From NCBI GenBank assembly GCA_033964015.1, contig CM066922.1, positions 27,088,961-27,152,960 on the forward strand: a DNA stretch of 64,000 nucleotides. The letters run 5' to 3'. The position numbers and the translations under genes were made by a program. Origin of the DNA: Scolanthus callimorphus (taxonomy: Eukaryota > Cnidaria > Anthozoa > Actiniaria > Edwardsiidae). The notes under the pieces were generated by a model that saw nothing but the letters and a program-made list of their open reading frames with translations, did no database searches and was not told where the DNA came from. This document shows positions 40,606 through 53,397 of the stretch, piece by piece (within the stretch, counting starts at the first letter, position 1; each line of letters starts with the position of its first letter).

Positions 40606-42329
40606 AACCAGATTCGAACGCATCATAAGGATATCTTTTTTAAAAATTAATATACCTTTTAGATCGCAAACATCATGAGACAAGGGAAGAACTTACTCCG
40701 ACTTCAAATTTCTGATCGCCAAACTAATTGTTTGGCTTCCGTCCGCCAGACCTTTTAAGACAGGCAAATGCATATTTTCTAAGTTTCGTTTGCATTTTAT
40801 TGGGAAAACTTTTGATTTGAAGGCGAGCGAAATTAAGAAAAACGAAAGTTGCCGTAACAGCAAGTGACACCCGCAAAGCGAAAAAGTGTATATTCATCAA
40901 ATATAAAGCCCAGACGAAAAAATTTGGGAATATTCTGCGAAAGAAAGTCCTGTTTTTCACTCCGTAGATCGATCATCGATGACCGTTTTGTGTACTTCCT
41001 GCAACGAATGCGATGATCTTCATTCGCAAATAATTTTAACTACCATACCGAAGAGTTTTGCGTCTCGTTTTTCTCCACTTCACAGTGTTTGGAAATTCTG
41101 ACATTCTCTCCCGTGTTTGATATATTGCATAAAAATAGCCTAAAACACCCTCCAAATTCTGCTAGCAGGCTATTCATTTTGTACATACACAGTGGCCGTG
41201 TATGAGAAATGGTAGCCTCCGGTAGCTTTTAGGGGGTAAATTCGAAAACTTGCAATTTTTTCTACATAGGTACCTATTAGAGGTCCGATCTAGCAAATCA
41301 AGCAAATCACACTTGTTGGTAGCCTGAATGTCAGACATTTTTTCCCTTGTAAAAAAATACGAGAGAAAATTACGAGGGAAAATACGTCTTGTTGGTACAT
41401 TTTAGGAGTCAAAATCAACTAAGCGACGTCATTTTAGGTAACTTTTAGGGGTAAAATCGAAAGTTCCCGACGAGCAACCCCGCCCCAAAAATATGGGAGT
41501 CTCCCAAAATTTTACAATTGTATCCTCCCAAATGAATCACCACATGATAGGAATTGCGTGGCGACAACAGGTAAACACCCTTAACAGATTAACAGTGCGT
41601 CTACACTAGGACTTAAAACATAATGAAACTAATACTGAAACATGTTGAAAATTCTTGACCAGTGTGGACGCACTATAACTCTTAGACATTTTTCTCAGGT
41701 GTGTGTGCAAACAAAAAGAGATGCAGTCATTGTTTTTGGAAATAGTTGTTCCAAGTGTTCCCTTGTTGACAGATCCTGAAGTGAAGCTTTTTGCGAACGC
41801 TTACCTAAGAAAATGGTCTATTGTTTATTTGTGCATCACAAACATATAGGAATTTGACTGGATACCAATTTTCCCAGAGGAGAGCTAATATCTCTTGAAA
41901 ATTACAGAACTTGGAACTCAACGGAGGTATCTATTTTAATCAACGACGAACGTACATCGGGATTTTATTCGTGTGTAATACTGCATGTTTTCGAAGTTTA
42001 AACTTGTTTTATCTATCATACCAGAAAAGAAGCCGTCACGTGGCGATGAAAGATTTCAACAACTAAAAGGTTTTAAAACTCATGAATATTGAAGGAGGTT
42101 TGGGCGCGTCTTCTAAGGTTTTCCTTATTTTTCTAGACATAAAATGATTCGTTTGAGAAGTATATCAAATACTCCACAGTTTCTTTCATCAGGATTTCAA
42201 AACACCTCGAAGTCGATTAAGCAACTCGGATTTGCCTCGGTTATTCAAACCACTTCTCAGTGTTAGGAAATCCTGATGATACACGTGTTTGATCGTCAAC
42301 CTTCCTTGCTTCCATTTGAATATAGCGTA
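40606..42329. other. Downstream of the receptor gene, gene-poor
   Basis: This presumably includes the 3' UTR, but no polyadenylation signal stands out. A short inverted-repeat element lies at 41591-41683. Near 41543-41581 is a lone arm (AATTGCGTGGCGACAACAGG) of the family at 47605-47784. There are no domain-bearing frames. Confidence 0.55.
41591..41683. repeat. Very short inverted-repeat element
   Basis: AGTGCGTCTACACTAGG is mirrored by CCAGTGTGGACGCACT about 90 bp later. It is too short to encode anything. Confidence 0.7.
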
Positions 42330-42736
42330 GGGAGCATTCATTATTTATGCCACGGGGTGGGCTGGCAAGAATTAAGGGGGGCCATGTTAAATTTGCCACG
42401 TTCAAGTAGGGGGTCACCAGAAAATAAGAAAACACTGTGAGGGGTCATCTACGTTTTTTTAGAAACATTAATTTAACAAGAGGATGCACGCCTGTGAAAT
42501 TACAACAAACTGTTCATGCGGCGCAGTCGCAGGAAATTGCAATGTCCTAATGAAATACAGGAAATGGTCTTGGTATCTACATGTTGCAACATTTCGTCCT
42601 CAATCAAGGGGAAAGGAGGCTTTCATTATTATAAAAATTGCTTAATGGGGCTTTGAGGTTTTTATTCATACTTGGAGTGGTCATGAGGTTTTGGGGCCAG
42701 CCAGCCCACCCCCTGGAATAAATAATGAATGCTCCC
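42330..42736. mobile_element. TA-flanked MITE, 407 bp
   Basis: The ends GGGAGCATTCATTATTTATG and ATTTATTCCAGG...CCC-type right end mirror each other, with GTGGGCTGGC/GCCAGCCCAC inside. TA flanks both ends. It is non-coding. Confidence 0.8.
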
Positions 42737-43129
42737 TAACTCAATATAGGTGGAGATTATTTGTAATACGTTATTCTCCCCGTTTAAAGTCAACATTCAT
42801 TGTTTACACTTTTACCAGAATAACTAGAAACCTATTCAATTGTTCGTCTACCAAACGCATTTCAAAAGGATTTGACATTTGACGTGTCACGAGGAGCGTC
42901 AGACATACAAAAAAAAAGGTTTAAAGCGTCTATGACACGAAATGTTACATAGTAGTTTTTTGTCTTAAATGTCGAGAAGAACGTCTAAATACTACTTTTC
43001 GAGACTTTTCCACTTTTTTAAATATTTTTACAAAACTTAGAGCGGTCAGAAAAACCGCAATTTTCCCTTCAAGCGGTGAAAGACTGGGTCCGAGTGTGTG
43101 ACGTATGCAGTGTGTTCTCTCAAATCAAA

Positions 43130-43288
43130 ATGGCTTCCAAGCATGTCAAAAGCAGCAGCAGTTCGTGTTCTTCTTTGGAATTCGAGGTCAAGGAATGCGT
43201 TGGAGAACAGGAACTCGACCTCTACTCAAGTGAGCCCTTAGCTAGCGACTGCTATTCTTGGTTGAATTCTGAACACAGAAACCGATGA
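43130..43288 (+). CDS. Short frame at the left end of the TTAA element
   Basis: 53 codons starting MASKHVKSSSSSCSSLEFEV, Ser-rich then acidic (ASDCYSW). The start has an AAA-ATGG context. It faintly resembles N-termini of cnidarian proteins with a P2X7-like intracellular domain, but the cysteine-rich core is not found downstream. It may be the first exon of a decayed passenger or transposase gene. Confidence 0.2.
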   Translation: MASKHVKSSSSSCSSLEFEVKECVGEQELDLYSSEPLASDCYSWLNSEHRNR

Positions 43289-44410
43289 TAAAGATGGAGC
43301 AAGTTCGATCGACTCGGCGCGATTCTTTTGCACTTTGTCTCAGGAACCTTGCTGGTTTTGCGTTGCCATCCTACATGGAAATTATTGTGAATTACTCAAG
43401 ATTCCAAATGTAGAAATTGCGCTGTTGAACTTCACGTTCTCGAGTGCGGCTTGGCTTGCATACTTGAGAACAGCTACGATCAGCAGGATTGTACACAAGG
43501 CTGTTTTCTTCTCCCAGCTACATATTATTAAAGAGTGGATAACTTTTCCTGATTGATGCCTCAAAACGTTACGTAGTCGAGGACGCAGCTACATATTTTA
43601 TTTTTCCCCAAGTTAAAAAGATGGCCTAGAAATGTTTTTATAAAACTTTTTGATGTTAGTTATTTCTAAATTCCTCACCTATTCTTATGATCCTCTTCTA
43701 CATTTCTTTAGCACATTACTTTATACCCACATTCTGATAAAAAACAATATGGTAGCAGATATTGCACTTGCTTTCTTATGACTTGTGGCATTGGAAACTT
43801 GGATAACGTGGATTAGCTTGCTAGTGGAAAGTATCTCAATTAAAGTTAAGTGTAACATCAAATTAAATCATGAGCCGTACAAGTACAGTAAATTTTATGG
43901 TATTTTTTTGTAAAATTCTGACTAATAACTTGGTAGTTCGTCTGTATCCTGATGTGTGGTTGCCTACACCGACTGTTTTTTCAACAAGTGGATATTTGGG
44001 TACCAGGGCTGTGAAAACTCCAGACCTCTGCTAGCCTGCATCTTTTATGGCATCAGTGAAGCATGGCTCATCATCATCATCTGACTGGGTTGAATGTTTA
44101 CAGCATTTTTCTCCCATTACATGGATACAAAGCTACACAATAGCAGGAACATAATTGCACTACTTGGCCCTATGGAATTTTTCACCATCGATGAATGTTG
44201 TGCTAAAAAATTTCCCTGGCTCGCACCTTCAGTTGTCAAGATTTTCTAACAAAGGAAGACACATTTGTTGACTCAGCTTACTCACGGGTATGACTAGTTT
44301 TCAGGAAAACTAGGTGGTCTGCTTCAGTGGGGATGTAAACAAGGACAACAACAACCAAAGGTTGAGATTTGTGTTAACACTGTGGGGAAATGGTGTTTTG
44401 CTGACATTTT

Positions 44411-45219
44411 AAGCATTAGCCCTTCATCGGATCAAAGAAAAAAAGTTAACTCCAAGCTACAATCTTAGACAGATTAGTTGGCTAAAATTGATATCCCGCC
44501 CTCTCCCCCACCCCTCTCAATGTTGGATGGGCTAGGCAAAAGATTTTGGGCGTTTTTTTACCAACATTGAAGGGGGGAGGGGGGAGAAACGATGACGAAT
44601 AAAGAGGTAACGTGTTGCATGCTTGCTAAAAGGTCAAGTCAACAAATTATTCAAGATAATCTGTCGAGGATTGTAGGTAACGCTTGAAAGGTCAGCAAAA
44701 CAGCATTTCTCCACGGTGTTTAACATAAATCTCAACCTTTGGTTGTTTTTGTCCAAGCTTATATGACGTACTCGAAATCTTTTTAGCACAATGCCATGTG
44801 CATGTATTCGATTCCAAATTGATGTGAAAAAGTTTTCAATGGTACACTGTACTGTACCTCCAAATGTCAAGACAGCATGAGGCCAGTAATCCATTACAGG
44901 CGATGGGCTTGCTACATGTTTTGGGCTTAATTTAAACAAACATGATTGGAACTTGAACTGTTTATCAGGCATTTCTTTGAAGGAGGAGTTTAAATTGTTC
45001 ACACATTTTAAAATGTGTGAACAATGTGCTTTTCATATGAAATTGATGTCTGCTTTGAGAATTTTTATGGTTAATTTTGAATTTCGCACCTACAAATATT
45101 GATCATGCAGCTAGTGTAGTGAAGCCAAACACAACTCCTGGACATTGGTGTCTGTACCAGATTCTTTTTCAAGAAAGTCATTCGAGTAAGGCAAGCTAGA
45201 GGTGCCTGTTTTCTGAAAT
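44411..45219. other. Interior of the TTAA element, no gene
   Basis: A 122-codon minus-strand frame (44634-45002) crosses the inverted pair at 44693-44757 and has no recognised domain. There are C-rich and G-rich patches at 44500-44585. Confidence 0.4.
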
Positions 45220-45380
45220 GTGTGATTCCAGAAATTGTCCATAACTATAACCCACCACCCACTTGAATTTCCAGTGAAAAATATAGTAATTGTATGGGAA
45301 ATATTTTACCCCCACCCCACCCTTCTAGAATTTCGAAATCCCTACCAAGGGGGAGGAATGGATTTTCCTGGAACCACACA
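45220..45380. mobile_element. MITE, TGTGTGATTCCAGAAAT family, third copy
   Basis: The ends TGTGTGATTCCAGAAATTGTC and TTTTCCTGGAACCACACA are inverted. The interior AAATTGTATGGGAAATATT-like part and C-rich patch match the plan of the copies at 6.8 and 9.7 kb, with fewer homopolymers. Confidence 0.65.
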
Positions 45381-45660
45381 ATGTCAAAGAATATGAACTG
45401 TTATGACTGCTATTGGTCCCTTGCTAGTAGAGGCCTCTAATCTCTGCATTTTGCTGCCTGAGGGTTGCAAGGAAAAGAGACCCGGGTCAAAACTTGCTTT
45501 GTTTTGCCACCTTCCACCACACAATGTCAAAGAATATGAACTATGATGACTGCTATTGGTCCCTTGCTAGTAGAGACCTCTAATCTCTGCATTTTTCTGC
45601 CTGAGGGTTGCAAGAAAAAGAGACCCGGGTCAAAACTTACTTTGTTTTGCCACTATCCAC
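45381..45660. repeat. 142-bp tandem duplication
   Basis: ATGTCAAAGAATATGAACT through TTTGTTTTGCCAC occurs twice with only a few differences (offset about 142 bp). The unit starts at the last base pairs of the neighbouring MITE's right end (CCACACA), which is copied too. Confidence 0.85.
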
Positions 45661-47604
45661 AACCTTGGGTGGTTTCCTAATCATTTTGTGAGCCCATTAT
45701 ATGTGGAAGCATATCTACAGACATTATCTGCTGATATTATTTGAGCCAAATGGAGCAGAAAACGTCTGTAGATATCCACGGTTGTGGACAGTGGTAAAAC
45801 AAAGTGAATTTCAACCTAGAGCAGAGGTCTATTTTCCTCAGCTAGTGAAATACAGAGAAAAGATGCTAGCAGAGAATGCTATTGGAAGTTAAACACAAGA
45901 TTACAATTTATAATATTGTTACAATTTTTGATTATATTTCTCTAAATGTGGTTCAAGATTTTGAAAATATGCTAAACCATCATAATGTGCCATTGTAATT
46001 GATGTGCGTCTTTGCAGACTCCCCACGGATGGCTCTTTTTTTTTTGCTTCCCTTGCATGATGCTCCTTGCTTTAACTGCCTTTGAACTACATATTGTATG
46101 TATCTGCTGCTGCTCTGTAACTGAAAATATCCAATAAGAACTTAGTTTTGGGAATGTTGTAAACATAACAAGTTCAACAACTAACTGATAAACTTGTGAC
46201 CAAAAAAAATAAAACCAAAAGAAACTGTTTTTATTCTGATTAGAGCTCAACCATTAGGAACTCATAGTAAACACAAGTTTGCTTTGACTCATTGAAATCT
46301 TGTTAAATGGGACAGAGCAGTTAATTTTTGGGTTTGCTACCACCGAGAATTATTTACTCATCATGGTACTTATTCCTATGAACCATGATGAAGCAACACT
46401 GAAAGCAGAGTATAAGACATGCTGACATGATTTTCTGGGTGAGGTAATATTCAGAGTTTTAGGGTTGCCAAGAATCAGTGACTGATTCAAGTCTGGGAAT
46501 GAATAGAGAGAGTCCATCAGCTGCTATACAGTAAAATGTTATCAGTGGAATCACATAGGCAGACACAAAAGATATGGAACCATATTTAAAAACTTTGGTA
46601 GGTGCTCATTAGTCATGTTAAACGCCTCAAAAATACATGGTCTCTTTGCCCCATGCCCAAAATACCATGATCAAATATGACTTTAATTGTAAAATTAGAA
46701 AAAGCCAAATTTTAGAGAGAATCATTAATGAAAATTTGCCATGTCAAGTTTTTGTACCCCCAAAAAATTCTAAGGTTTGGTTTTGGACGAAAAGAACAAA
46801 AATATCACACCAAAAAATTCCTTCACACCTTCCTGACAGCATAGTCTGGAAACCATAGTTTCCAAATCAAGTTTATCTCACTAAAGATATGCTTTCATTT
46901 CGCTTATACTCTGGTATCTTTAAAAAACATTAATGGAAGGGATGGACACCAGTAACTTACTTAACTAGCGAGGGAATCATTCAATCAAGTCACGAAAAGG
47001 AAAATCAAGATAAGAAAACATTAGGCAAAAAACCTTTGACAATAAACTTTTAATAAGCACTGTAATTCCGTATTACTTTTACCTCTAGTGATAGTCCATA
47101 AGCTTTACAGTTGAAGAAAGCGGAATAGAACCCATTAGCAAGAACAGAACACGAGGAGGGTAGAAATTCCTTGAACAGAGTGTTCGGTGGTGGGCGGTGT
47201 TTTCTCACAAACTTCGCTTCTGCAGGAAACTAAGCTTTCCGGAAACGTGTGTAGCGAAATCCCAGGTGTATTGTTCGTGTTTTTGGTAAACATTCCATCC
47301 GGGCGACCTCATACGCTTCATGTTTTTCTGTGATTCCTCTCCTTGTTCGCCATGTTTTCTTCGTTTTTGCAAGCCGAGGGAGAATCGAAGACACACTGCA
47401 TACGTCATAGCCTCGTTTGCATGCAATTGGCCGCGCGCGGGAAATTTCGCACTTTTAAATTGAAAATGCTGAAATTCGAATCGCTATATCTTGCTCAAAA
47501 TTTACCCGAATACTGTGAAATTTGGTAGATGGTTTAAATATTCCTATGCCTTTCATTATATCAAAAAGATATGTTTTAAGAATTTGGTGTCATAGACGCT
47601 TTAA

Positions 47605-47784
47605 GGTGCTCACATGCTGTTGCCACCCAATTCACACCATGTGATGCTTTTATTTTGGATAATACAACTGTACAATTTCTCAGAGACGACCGAGCCCATG
47701 CAAGTATGCACAAAACTAACAACAGTAGCCTTTCAAATGACTCGGCAGGTGATATGAATTGGGTGGCAACAAGATGTAAACACC
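47605..47784. mobile_element. MITE with GGTGCTCACATG / GTTGCCACCCAATTC ends
   Basis: GGTGCTCACATGCTGTTGCC plus ACCCAATTCACACC is mirrored by GAATTGGGTGGCAAC and AAGATGTAAACACC. It directly abuts the TTAA at the right end of the 4.7-kb element. Confidence 0.7.
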
Positions 47785-47998
47785 GATAACCGGCTTCGTC
47801 TGTTGTCGGATATTTTGGAAAAGGAATATTTTGTGGCCAACTTTTAAGCACTATGATCATTTTTTTAGCAATATTTATTTTTCTAATGTACTAGCGACTT
47901 GAACCAGGTCATGCCTAACAGTCACTGTTATTAGGATATTTAATTTTTTGTGGGTCTGAACGCAGGATGTCCGATCTTTAGAATATATATTTTTTTAC

Positions 47999-48121
47999 TC
48001 TTCTTTGGCGAACGTCCAAACATCGAGAGAAAGTCCTATAGTCCTACATTATAGTTTGTGTGGCGATTTTCTCTCCTGAATTAGGACTTTCTCTCGATTT
48101 ACGGACGTTCGCCAAAGAAGG
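47999..48121. repeat. Fold-back hairpin
   Basis: TTCTTTGGCGAACGTCC and GAGAGAAAGTCCTA are mirrored at 48075-48121 (TAGGACTTTCTCTCGA, GGACGTTCGCCAAAGAA). The loop is about 45 bp. Confidence 0.8.
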
Positions 48122-48739
48122 AATTTAAGCAGTATATTTTTATGCCGATTTTTTAAAGATATTTTTGAGTAATTGCTACATTTTGCATCGTTTTGATGTA
48201 AAAGAAGAATTAAGCAAAAAAAAAAACAATGTTGTTTTAATAGCACTACTAACCCATGTATTTTATGGGATTTTTTAAAGTTGGCATTCAAAATGCACAA
48301 CGTGAATGTAATGAGCATTGTTTCTACTCTCCATTGTAACTAATATATTTTTAACATTTTATAATGATATTGCTAATTTAAGCATTTCCAAGATGCATTT
48401 ACATTTTTCCATCTATTTGTACAGCCATACTCACCTATCTTGTACAGCCATCCTTACCCTCACCTACCTGTATCATAGTTTAAATCAGTACTTTAGTCCA
48501 AAATTTAGTCCTTGAAAATATCAGCGCTCTCCAAGAGCAAAACACCAATGATCACCAATGATTACCTAGGGCGTCCATCTAGGGGTAGCAAGGTGAACAT
48601 AATTGGAAAATGAAGCAGATCTGAACGACGTATGTTTTGGACAATAGATTAGCCGCTTCAATAAACTTCTCTAGAAAACGCATACGCTTCCTGCATTCTG
48701 ATTGGCTGAACAAATGTGTGGTGTATGCTTTGCGTGAAA

Positions 48740-49195
48740 GTTTGATACTAAAAATAACTTGAAATGGGCCTCATTCCAAAACGCTGTGCCCGGTGATAGC
48801 ATTGGAGATGGACGCTCCACGCAATACGTTCCTACAGTTATTACATTACATCACTATACTCCAGGTCGTAGTCTTCGCTCAGCAAATCAATGTCTCCTTG
48901 TCGTCCCTGGGTCTAATCAAAAGACTTATGGTGACAGGGCATTCTCAGTGATAGCCCCTAAGCTATGGAATGCCCTGCCCATTGACATAAGGAGAAGCAG
49001 TTCTCTTTTAATTTTTAAAACGCGCCTAAAAACTCATCTTTTTAAACAAGCATTTTTATAGATTATTTTTATTATAGATTATTATACTGATTATTTATAG
49101 AATTGTTTTTAATTGTAGCATTGTAAAGCGCCATGAGCAGTTAATGTATATGGCGCTATATAAATCTATTATTGTTATTATTTATTATTGTTACA
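48740..49195 (+). pseudogene. LINE (L2/CR1-like) 3' remnant with hairpin tail
   Basis: The frame 48759-49061 ends a non-LTR reverse transcriptase: YTPGRSLRSANQCLL, TYGDRAFSVIAPKLWNALP, IRRSSSLLIFKTRLKTHLF. It is followed by the typical 3' UTR stem AAAGCGCCATGAGCAG...TATGGCGCTATATAAAT and a short TTATTA-type repeat, where L2/CR1-type elements end. It is 5'-truncated, as usual for LINE copies. Confidence 0.85.
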
Positions 49196-49548
49196 GTTAT
49201 AGTGTAACGTCATTTGGTGGCTGATCTTGTATTCACAATCCAATAATAAAAATTTGTCAACCTACTTTGCAGGAATGTAATCAAATAATTGTCTCGAAAA
49301 AGACGGTTTTAGGCTCTGTTGGCTTGTGCGATGATCTCTATGAAGTCTCAGTTACCATAAGCCAAAATTGGACCATGTTAAATGGTTTGTGTGACGTTTA
49401 TTTGAATACATTCGAAAGTATACAGTTTTAAATGTGTATGAAATCATCAAATTTGTTTGTAATCATCGTCAGGTTTCTTGTACTCACTTGATGTTAGCCT
49501 AACAAGCAATGTAGGTACGTTTTATCAGCAAAACTGCCGACATTCAAA

Positions 49549-49792
49549 CAGCGGAATTCGATGTATCGCGATGCTCCAATTCCAAGAATCGGTCTTTTTC
49601 TTCGGGCAATTCTGCGCTGTCACTCAAAAATGGGAGCGGGGCTATGCAAATTACCATGAACTCGACGGGCCTCAACGGAACTCACTTGTGATTTGCATAG
49701 CTCCGCCCCCATTTTTGAGTGACAGCGCAGAATTGCCCAAACAAAAAAACGATTCTTGGAATTTGAGCATCGCGATACATCGAATTCGGCTG
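49549..49792. repeat. Fold-back element with ~100-bp arms
   Basis: GGAATTCGATGTATCGCGAT, GGGCAATTCTGCGCTGTCAC and TCAAAAATGGGAGCGGGGC are mirrored at 49688-49790, around a loop of about 40 bp. The arms are nearly identical, so it is young or recently homogenised. Confidence 0.9.
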
Positions 49793-49836
49793 TAATGAGT
49801 CTATAAAGCCTACAACCATGATCGCTTTCTATCTAA

Positions 49837-50085
49837 TAGAGCAGATTTCACATGACTGTCAAGACTTGTTTGCAATTGCTTTGCTTTCTCACTGGCTATT
49901 CGTTTCCCTCAGCCAATCAAATTCTGTAGTAAATACAATTGTGTAATTACTTAGTAATTGGTTCGGCTTGCAATTGGCTGAGAAAAAAGCCATTTAGGAG
50001 AAAGTCGTGATTTCTCTCGATTCTGATTGGCTAGTGATTGCTCAATTGCAATTGTTTTCACGACAGTCATGTGAAAACCGCTCTA
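49837..50085. mobile_element. MITE of the TAGAGCAG family
   Basis: The ends TAGAGCAGATTTCACATGAC and GTCATGTGAAAACCGCTCTA match those at 30022-30143. The centre contains CCAATCAAATTCTG and its inverse-like copy. Confidence 0.8.
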
Positions 50086-50217
50086 AACCTAAAACTAGTA
50101 TTTTGGCCACTCATCAGTTATTTGTATGTTTCTGCTATCAACAAAAGTGTGCTAGAATCGTGACATCGCTTCTTTAAAATCAGCAACATTTGTGTTGACA
50201 CGTGGTTATATTGTAGA

Positions 50218-52012
50218 GTAGGAGGGGCTAGAGCAACCTGGAACTTATACTAGCTAGTGGACCAACCTGGAACTCATACTAGTTAGTAGAACAACCTGGA
50301 ACTCATACTAGCTAGTAGAACAACCTGGAACTCACACTAGCTAGTGGAACAACCTGGAACTCATACTAGCTAGTAGAACAACCTGGAACTCATACTGGCT
50401 AGTGGAACAACCTGGAACTCATACTAGCTAGTAGAACAACCTGGAACTCATACTAGCTAGTGGAACAACCTGGAACTACTAGCTCGTGCAACAACCTGGA
50501 ACTCATACTAACTAGTGGAACAACCTGGAACGCATACTAGCTAGTAGAGCAACCTGGAACTCATACTAGCTAGTGGAACAACCTGGAACTCATACTAACT
50601 AGTGGAACAACCTGGAACTCATACTAGCTAGTGGAACAACCTGGAACTCATACTAACTAGTGGAACAACCTGGAACTCATACTAGCTAGTGGAACAACCT
50701 GGAACTCATACTAGCTAGTGGAACAACCTGGAACTCATACTAACTAGTAGAGCAACCTGGAACTCATACTAGCTAGTGGAACAACCTGGAACTCATACTA
50801 GCTAGTGGAACAACCTGGAACTCATGCTAGCTACTAGAACAACCTGGAACTCATACTAGCTAGTAGAACAACCTGGAACTCATACTAGCTAGTGGAACAA
50901 CCTGGAACTCATACTAGCTAGTAGAACAACCTGGAACTCATACTAACTAGTAGAACAACCTGGAACTCATACTAGCTAGTAGAACAACCTGGAACTCATA
51001 CTAGCTAGTGGAACAACCTGGAACTCATACTAGCTAGTGGAACAACCTGGAACTCATTCTAGCTAGCAGAACAACCTGGAACTCATACTAGCTAGTGGAA
51101 CAACCTGGAACTCATATTAGCTAGTGGAACAACCTGGAACTCATACTAGCTAGTGGAACAACCTGGAACTCATACTAACTAGCGGAACAACCTGGAACTC
51201 ATACTAGCTAGTGGAACAACCTGGAACTCATACTAGCTAGTGGAACAACCTGGAACTCATACTAGCTAGTGGAACAACCTGGAACTCATACTAGCTAGTG
51301 GAACAACCTGGAACTCATACTAGCTAGTGGAACAACCTGGAACTCATACTAACTAGTGGAACAACCTGGAACTCATACTAGCTAGTGGAACAACCTGAAA
51401 CTCATACTAGCTAGTGGAACAACCTGGAACTCATACTAGCTAGTGGAACAACCTGGAACTCATACTAGCTAGTGGAACAACCTGGAACTCATACTAACTA
51501 GTGGAACAACCTGGAACTCATACTAGCTAGTGGAACAACCTGGAACTCATACTAGCTAGTGGAACAACCTGGAACTCATACTAACTAGTGGAACAACCTG
51601 GAACTCATACTAGCTAGTGGAACAACCTGGAACTCATACTAGCTAGTGGAACAACCTGGAACTCATACTAGCTAGTGGAACAACCTGGAACTCATACTAG
51701 CTAGTGGAACAACCTGGAACTCATACTAACTAGTGGAACAACCTGGAACTCATACTAGCTAGTGGAACAGCCTGAAACTCATACTAGCTAGTGGAACAAC
51801 CTGGAACTCATACTAGCTAGTGGAACAACCTGGAACTCATACTAGCTAGTGGAACAACCTGGAACTCATACTAACTAGTGGAACAACCTGGAACTCATAC
51901 TAGCTAGTGGAACAACCTGGAACTCATACTAGCTAGTGGAACAACCTGGAACTCATACTAGCTAGTGGAACAACCTGAAACTCATACTAGCTAGTAGAAC
52001 AACCTGGAACTT
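50218..52012. repeat. 29-bp satellite array, about 61 copies
   Basis: The unit is TGGAACAACCTGGAACTCAT followed by ACTAGCTAG. Variants are TAACTAG, TAGAAC, CATGCTAG and a few single changes, with blocks of variants repeating in order (higher-order structure). Each unit holds CTAGCTAG, a self-complementary octamer. Degraded copies reappear at 52838-52905. Confidence 0.97.
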
Positions 52013-53397
52013 ACTCAAGTGTATTAAGGCCTGGGTTAACCCAGAAAATCGAGAAAATTACAAAATTTCAAATATCTTTTCTAATCATTAATGCTGGAGC
52101 ACGAAATTTTCAGGATAGTTAACATTCATCGAGTTAAATGTTTTTTTGTGTGTGGAATTTCGGCTGATACACTTGTCACGTGGCCAGTCACGTGACTTTT
52201 TCACTTTTCAAAGTTTAAAAATTTCTCCGGTGGTTAGTTTCACTCCTTTTTGAAAAGTTAATAGCTAATAATATTTCTCTAATTGGGTTCTACATAGTGA
52301 CGTGGAAAAAGTTTGCTCCTTTAGGGTGCTTCAAGGGGCTGATATATTAATTATGTCACGCGACCTGATTCCGACCCTTATATCTCGTTAACAGTAAATA
52401 ATAGTTCAGCAGCCAAAACCGTACGATGTTTCTATTGCTGAGGTCTATCCATTTTCACCAAAGCTGTATTCTTAGATGTTTCCTCCATCACCGTCAAAGC
52501 AAATTACTGTTTTGTCACTTGCCTTCCCTTGTGACGTCACTCCACACTAAGTTAAAGCACCAAAATATTGGTATATGCTTCATCGCTAAATGTCACAATA
52601 GCCGCCTTATTTGAATATGAATGGTCCTTTTGTTTGATTATGCCTCTTTCTATTAGAAGACGACAATATGGCATTCAGCGATGAAGTAGATACCGAAATA
52701 TTAAGTTCGTCCAGCTTTTTCACTGTGCCAAACATTAACCTGCCTTAAATAGATTAAAGCAATTTAAGGCACATTTTGCGTTTTTGGGGGCTAGCCCCAA
52801 GCCCATTTCGAACCCCAGGCCTTAATGTGCTTGAGCATACTAGCTGGTGGAAAAACCTGGAACTCCTGCTGGTTAGTGGGTGGTGCTGGAGCAACCTGGA
52901 ATTCTAGGGCATGCTCCCTTTGTCGCATAATTAATTTTGTTAGCCAAACTTCACATTTTCTATAGAACCAGTCATAACCGGGTGAGTTCGATCCCGGTTC
53001 ACAAATCACCAACTCCCTTCGAAACGCCACTGATTTCTCGCACTTTTGAGACATCTTTCGAACTGAAAGATTGCTTCTTGCCTGGCCTCTCCTGTTGTTG
53101 CATGTATTTTTTTTTTATTTCTCAATGTTTTTCTGTGCATGGAATATATTTGTTACCTTCTTTGCCCGCCCTCCACCTCCTCGATCGCTTTTCTAATTGT
53201 TCCGTCCATAAGTTAGAAGTGCTATCGCTTTAATTATCAGTGTCAGGAAATCAGAACGTACAAGAAAGGGAAGGGAAGAGAAATACAGCACACAATTGAA
53301 TGCTTCGTGCTTTAATAAAACCTTGGCGGATACAAGTGATTATAAAACGACCGTTGTGTTGATTAATAATATGCATGATTATTACGTTGATTAAAAT
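52013..53397. other. Gene-poor interval after the satellite
   Basis: No domain-bearing frames. Decayed satellite units lie at 52838-52905, and a T-rich stretch at 53100-53120. Confidence 0.5.

Larger units (their letters stand above)
42925..47600. mobile_element. 4.7-kb TTAA-flanked element with 18-bp inverted ends
   Basis: The ends AGCGTCTATGACACGAAAT and ATTTGGTGTCATAGACGCT are inverted, and TTAA flanks both sides (42921-42924 and 47601-47604). TTAA duplication is the mark of piggyBac and Kolobok. No transposase is recognisable; internal frames are short. It contains a nested G-rich MITE (45220-45380), a 142-bp tandem duplication (45381-45660) and an inverted pair 44343-44410 / 44693-44757 sharing ACAACCAAAGGTTGAGATTT. 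Both subterminal regions contain GACGTATGCAGTGTGT, in opposite orientations, about 170 bp inside the ends. Confidence 0.75.

Noticed and set aside
45701..45892. A 63-codon frame inside the TTAA element as a gene
   Set aside because: No domain, no splice partners and no conservation that can be seen. It could be a piece of a decayed passenger gene, but this cannot be supported.
50218..52012. A CRISPR-like array
   Set aside because: The 29-bp units are directly adjacent with no unique spacers, and the sequence is eukaryotic. It is a satellite.
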